The position numbers and the translations under genes are program-made. Shown here in pieces: positions 12,452-14,119 of a stretch of DNA of 14,119 bases. The notes beneath the pieces are model-generated. The model saw nothing but the letters and a program-made list of their open reading frames with translations. It did not search any database and was not told the origin of the DNA. Source of the DNA: Anaerolineae bacterium (GTDB lineage: Bacteria > Chloroflexota > Anaerolineae > B4-G1); NCBI GenBank assembly GCA_016783285.1, contig JADHWW010000056.1, forward strand, positions 1 to 14,119, given 5' to 3'. How positions within the stretch are numbered: position 1 is the stretch's first letter; each line of letters begins with the position of its first letter.

Positions 12452-14065
12452 ATGAACGAACTATTTCTAGTCAACGGCAGTTTTCATACCCAGGACTCAG
12501 CCTACCCCCGCGCCACGGCCGTAGCCATCCGCGATGGCCGCGTATGGGCCGTGGGCGATGATGAGGAAATCCGCACCCTGGCCAGGCCTGATGCACAGAT
12601 GATTGACCTGGAAGGCCGCCTGGTGCTGCCCGGCCTGACCGATGCGCATTTCCACTACCACGATTGGGCGCTCGGTCGCCGCCGGCTGACTTTGGCCGAG
12701 GCAACCTCCCTCGCCGACGTGCGAGAGCGACTGGCCCAAATAGTAAATGAGACGCCTCCCGGTCACTGGGTGCTGGGCCAGGGCTGGAACGAGACCCGCT
12801 GGCCCGAACCGCGTCAGCCCCGCCGCGTCGACCTGGACGACGTGGCCCCTGACCGCCCCGTCATCCTGTGGCGCAACGACCTGCACCTGGCAGTGGTCAA
12901 CTCGCGGGCACTGCGGGAAGTGGGTATCACGGGAGATACCCCCGACCCGCCCGAAGGCATCATTGACCGGGACGAATCGGGACAGCCAACCGGCATCCTA
13001 CGCGACCTGGCTATCAACCTGGTGGTCGACGTCATCCCCCCGCCCACCGAGGAGGAGACGGTCGCGGCCATGCGTGACGGGTTCGCCATCCTCCACCGGC
13101 TGGGCCTGACCGGTGTCCACGACTACCGCATCATGGGCGGGGCCGATGGGCCGCCAGCGTTTCGTGCCTATCAACGTTTGCAGGCAGCGGGCGAACTGGC
13201 CCTGCGGATGTGGATGCACATCCCCGGCGAGCGATTGGACGAGGCCATCGCCCTGGGCCTGCGCACCGGTATGGGCGGCGACTATTTGCGCGTGGGGCAC
13301 GTCAAGCTATTTTCGGACGGCGGACAGGGCGCGCGCACCGCCTGGATGTTGGAACCTTACGAAGACACTGGCGATTGTGGTATGCCCCTCACCCCGATGA
13401 AAGAGATCGCCGAGGCGGTACGCAAGGCCGACCTGGCCGGGCTGGCCGTGGCGATCCACGCCATCGGCGACCGGGCCAACCGGGAACTGATCACTACCTT
13501 TGAACAAGTCCTGAACAGTGAGCGAGAATCCACCACCGCGCCACCTGTGGCTCCCCACCGCATCGAACACGTGCAGATGATCCGTCCCGACGACGTGATC
13601 CGGCTGGGGCAATTGGGCGTCGTGGCCTCAGTGCAACCCATCCACGCCCCTGATGATATCCCGATGATCGAAAAGTCGGTCGGCCCACGCGGGCGCTTCG
13701 CCTATCCCTTCCGTGATATGTTGGAGGCCGGGGTCACGCTGGCCTTTGGCTCCGACTGCCCCGTAGCGAACCCCAACCCGATGTTTGGCATCCACGCTGC
13801 CGTCACTCGCCAACAGCGAGACGACGAGCCACAGGGCGGCTGGTACCCCCGGCAGCGGTTGACCGTGGCCGAGGCGGTGTGGGGCTACACTATGGGCACG
13901 GCTCTGGTCGCTGGTCGGGAGGCGGAGTTGGGCAGCATCACCCCCGGCAAGCTGGCCGACCTGATCGTCCTCGACCGTGACATTTTCGCTGTCGAACCGA
14001 TGGATATCGCTCAGGCGCAGGTAGTGATGACCATTTTCGATGGGCAAGTGGTACATAGCAATTAG
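12452..14065 (+). CDS. YtcJ-type metal-dependent amidohydrolase
   Basis: This 537-residue protein belongs to the amidohydrolase superfamily, YtcJ/COG1574 group (N-substituted formamide deformylase-like), which hydrolyses amide or related C-N bonds in a TIM-barrel metal site. The N-terminal beta-sandwich (FLVNGSFHTQD, IRDGRVWAVG) leads into the metal motif DAHFH (H66, H68) at 64-68. Next come GQGWNETRW at 109-117, VKLFSDGG near 284-291, AIHAIGDRANR with H336, RIEHVQM with H373, SVQPIHAPDD, and FGSDCPV with the catalytic Asp D435. C-terminal text GSITPGKLADLIVLDRD is typical. The ATG at 12452 has AGAGG at 12443-12447. Length matches the family (about 530-560). It lies 86 bases after the racemase gene, same strand, probably in the same operon. 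Its substrate could be the imported compound or an amide derivative; the sequence alone does not say. Confidence 0.92.
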   Translation: MNELFLVNGSFHTQDSAYPRATAVAIRDGRVWAVGDDEEIRTLARPDAQMIDLEGRLVLPGLTDAHFHYHDWALGRRRLTLAEATSLADVRERLAQIVNETPPGHWVLGQGWNETRWPEPRQPRRVDLDDVAPDRPVILWRNDLHLAVVNSRALREVGITGDTPDPPEGIIDRDESGQPTGILRDLAINLVVDVIPPPTEEETVAAMRDGFAILHRLGLTGVHDYRIMGGADGPPAFRAYQRLQAAGELALRMWMHIPGERLDEAIALGLRTGMGGDYLRVGHVKLFSDGGQGARTAWMLEPYEDTGDCGMPLTPMKEIAEAVRKADLAGLAVAIHAIGDRANRELITTFEQVLNSERESTTAPPVAPHRIEHVQMIRPDDVIRLGQLGVVASVQPIHAPDDIPMIEKSVGPRGRFAYPFRDMLEAGVTLAFGSDCPVANPNPMFGIHAAVTRQQRDDEPQGGWYPRQRLTVAEAVWGYTMGTALVAGREAELGSITPGKLADLIVLDRDIFAVEPMDIAQAQVVMTIFDGQVVHSN

Positions 14066-14119
14066 CGGTTGGTGCTGATGGACATACGGCAGCTCTTCTA
14101 AGCCACCTATCGCCGATAC

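Noticed and set aside
14066..14119. Start of a further gene at the right edge
   Set aside because: The only ATG frame (from 14078) closes after seven codons; nothing recognisable in the last 54 bases.

Overview
The window is a GC-rich bacterial chromosomal segment. It most likely comes from Chloroflexota (Anaerolineae or a relative). That is inferred from an MttB-family methyltransferase, a branched-chain-type ABC transporter with a lipid-anchored binding protein, a small DUF5678-like gene in front of a CCA-type nucleotidyltransferase, and a short repeat inside a coding sequence that reads STGSGQA, which I associate with Chloroflexi-type genomes. No rRNA or taxon-specific marker is present, so the assignment is moderate. 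No phage, transposase or CRISPR was seen.

Left part (1-2534, plus strand). The C-terminal three quarters of a non-pyrrolysine MttB-family methyltransferase runs in from the left edge. A complete C45-type (penicillin acyltransferase-like) Ntn hydrolase follows two bases later and is translationally coupled to it. A 356-base gene-free stretch follows, holding a strong 18-bp imperfect inverted repeat.

Middle (2506-4426, minus strand). A self-contained tRNA-Phe(GAA) unit has its own promoter, an encoded CCA end and a terminator. Next come a class II tRNA nucleotidyltransferase with an HD domain and a small DUF5678-like gene. These two genes overlap by 50 bases, and the overlap contains a 9-base tandem repeat. 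They are read from a near-consensus promoter that would give an almost leaderless transcript.

Right part (4493-14119, plus strand). A perfect sigma70-type promoter reads an IclR-family regulator. It is followed by a substrate-binding lipoprotein, LivH, LivM, LivG, LivF, a proline racemase-family enzyme and a YtcJ-type amidohydrolase. Tight spacing from livH to the racemase indicates one operon for uptake and first catabolic steps of a small amino-acid-like or amide-like compound. The substrate is not determined by the sequence.

The outstanding feature is the binding protein at 5598-7934. It is about 778 residues, twice the family length, and consists of two complete domains about 92% identical over 360 aligned residues. 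They sit behind one lipoprotein signal and are joined by an acidic linker that is itself duplicated. Other points of interest are a repeat inserted in frame into the racemase gene between two conserved motifs, a perfect 13-bp hairpin between the binding protein and its permease, and short tandem repeats lying on several gene boundaries.
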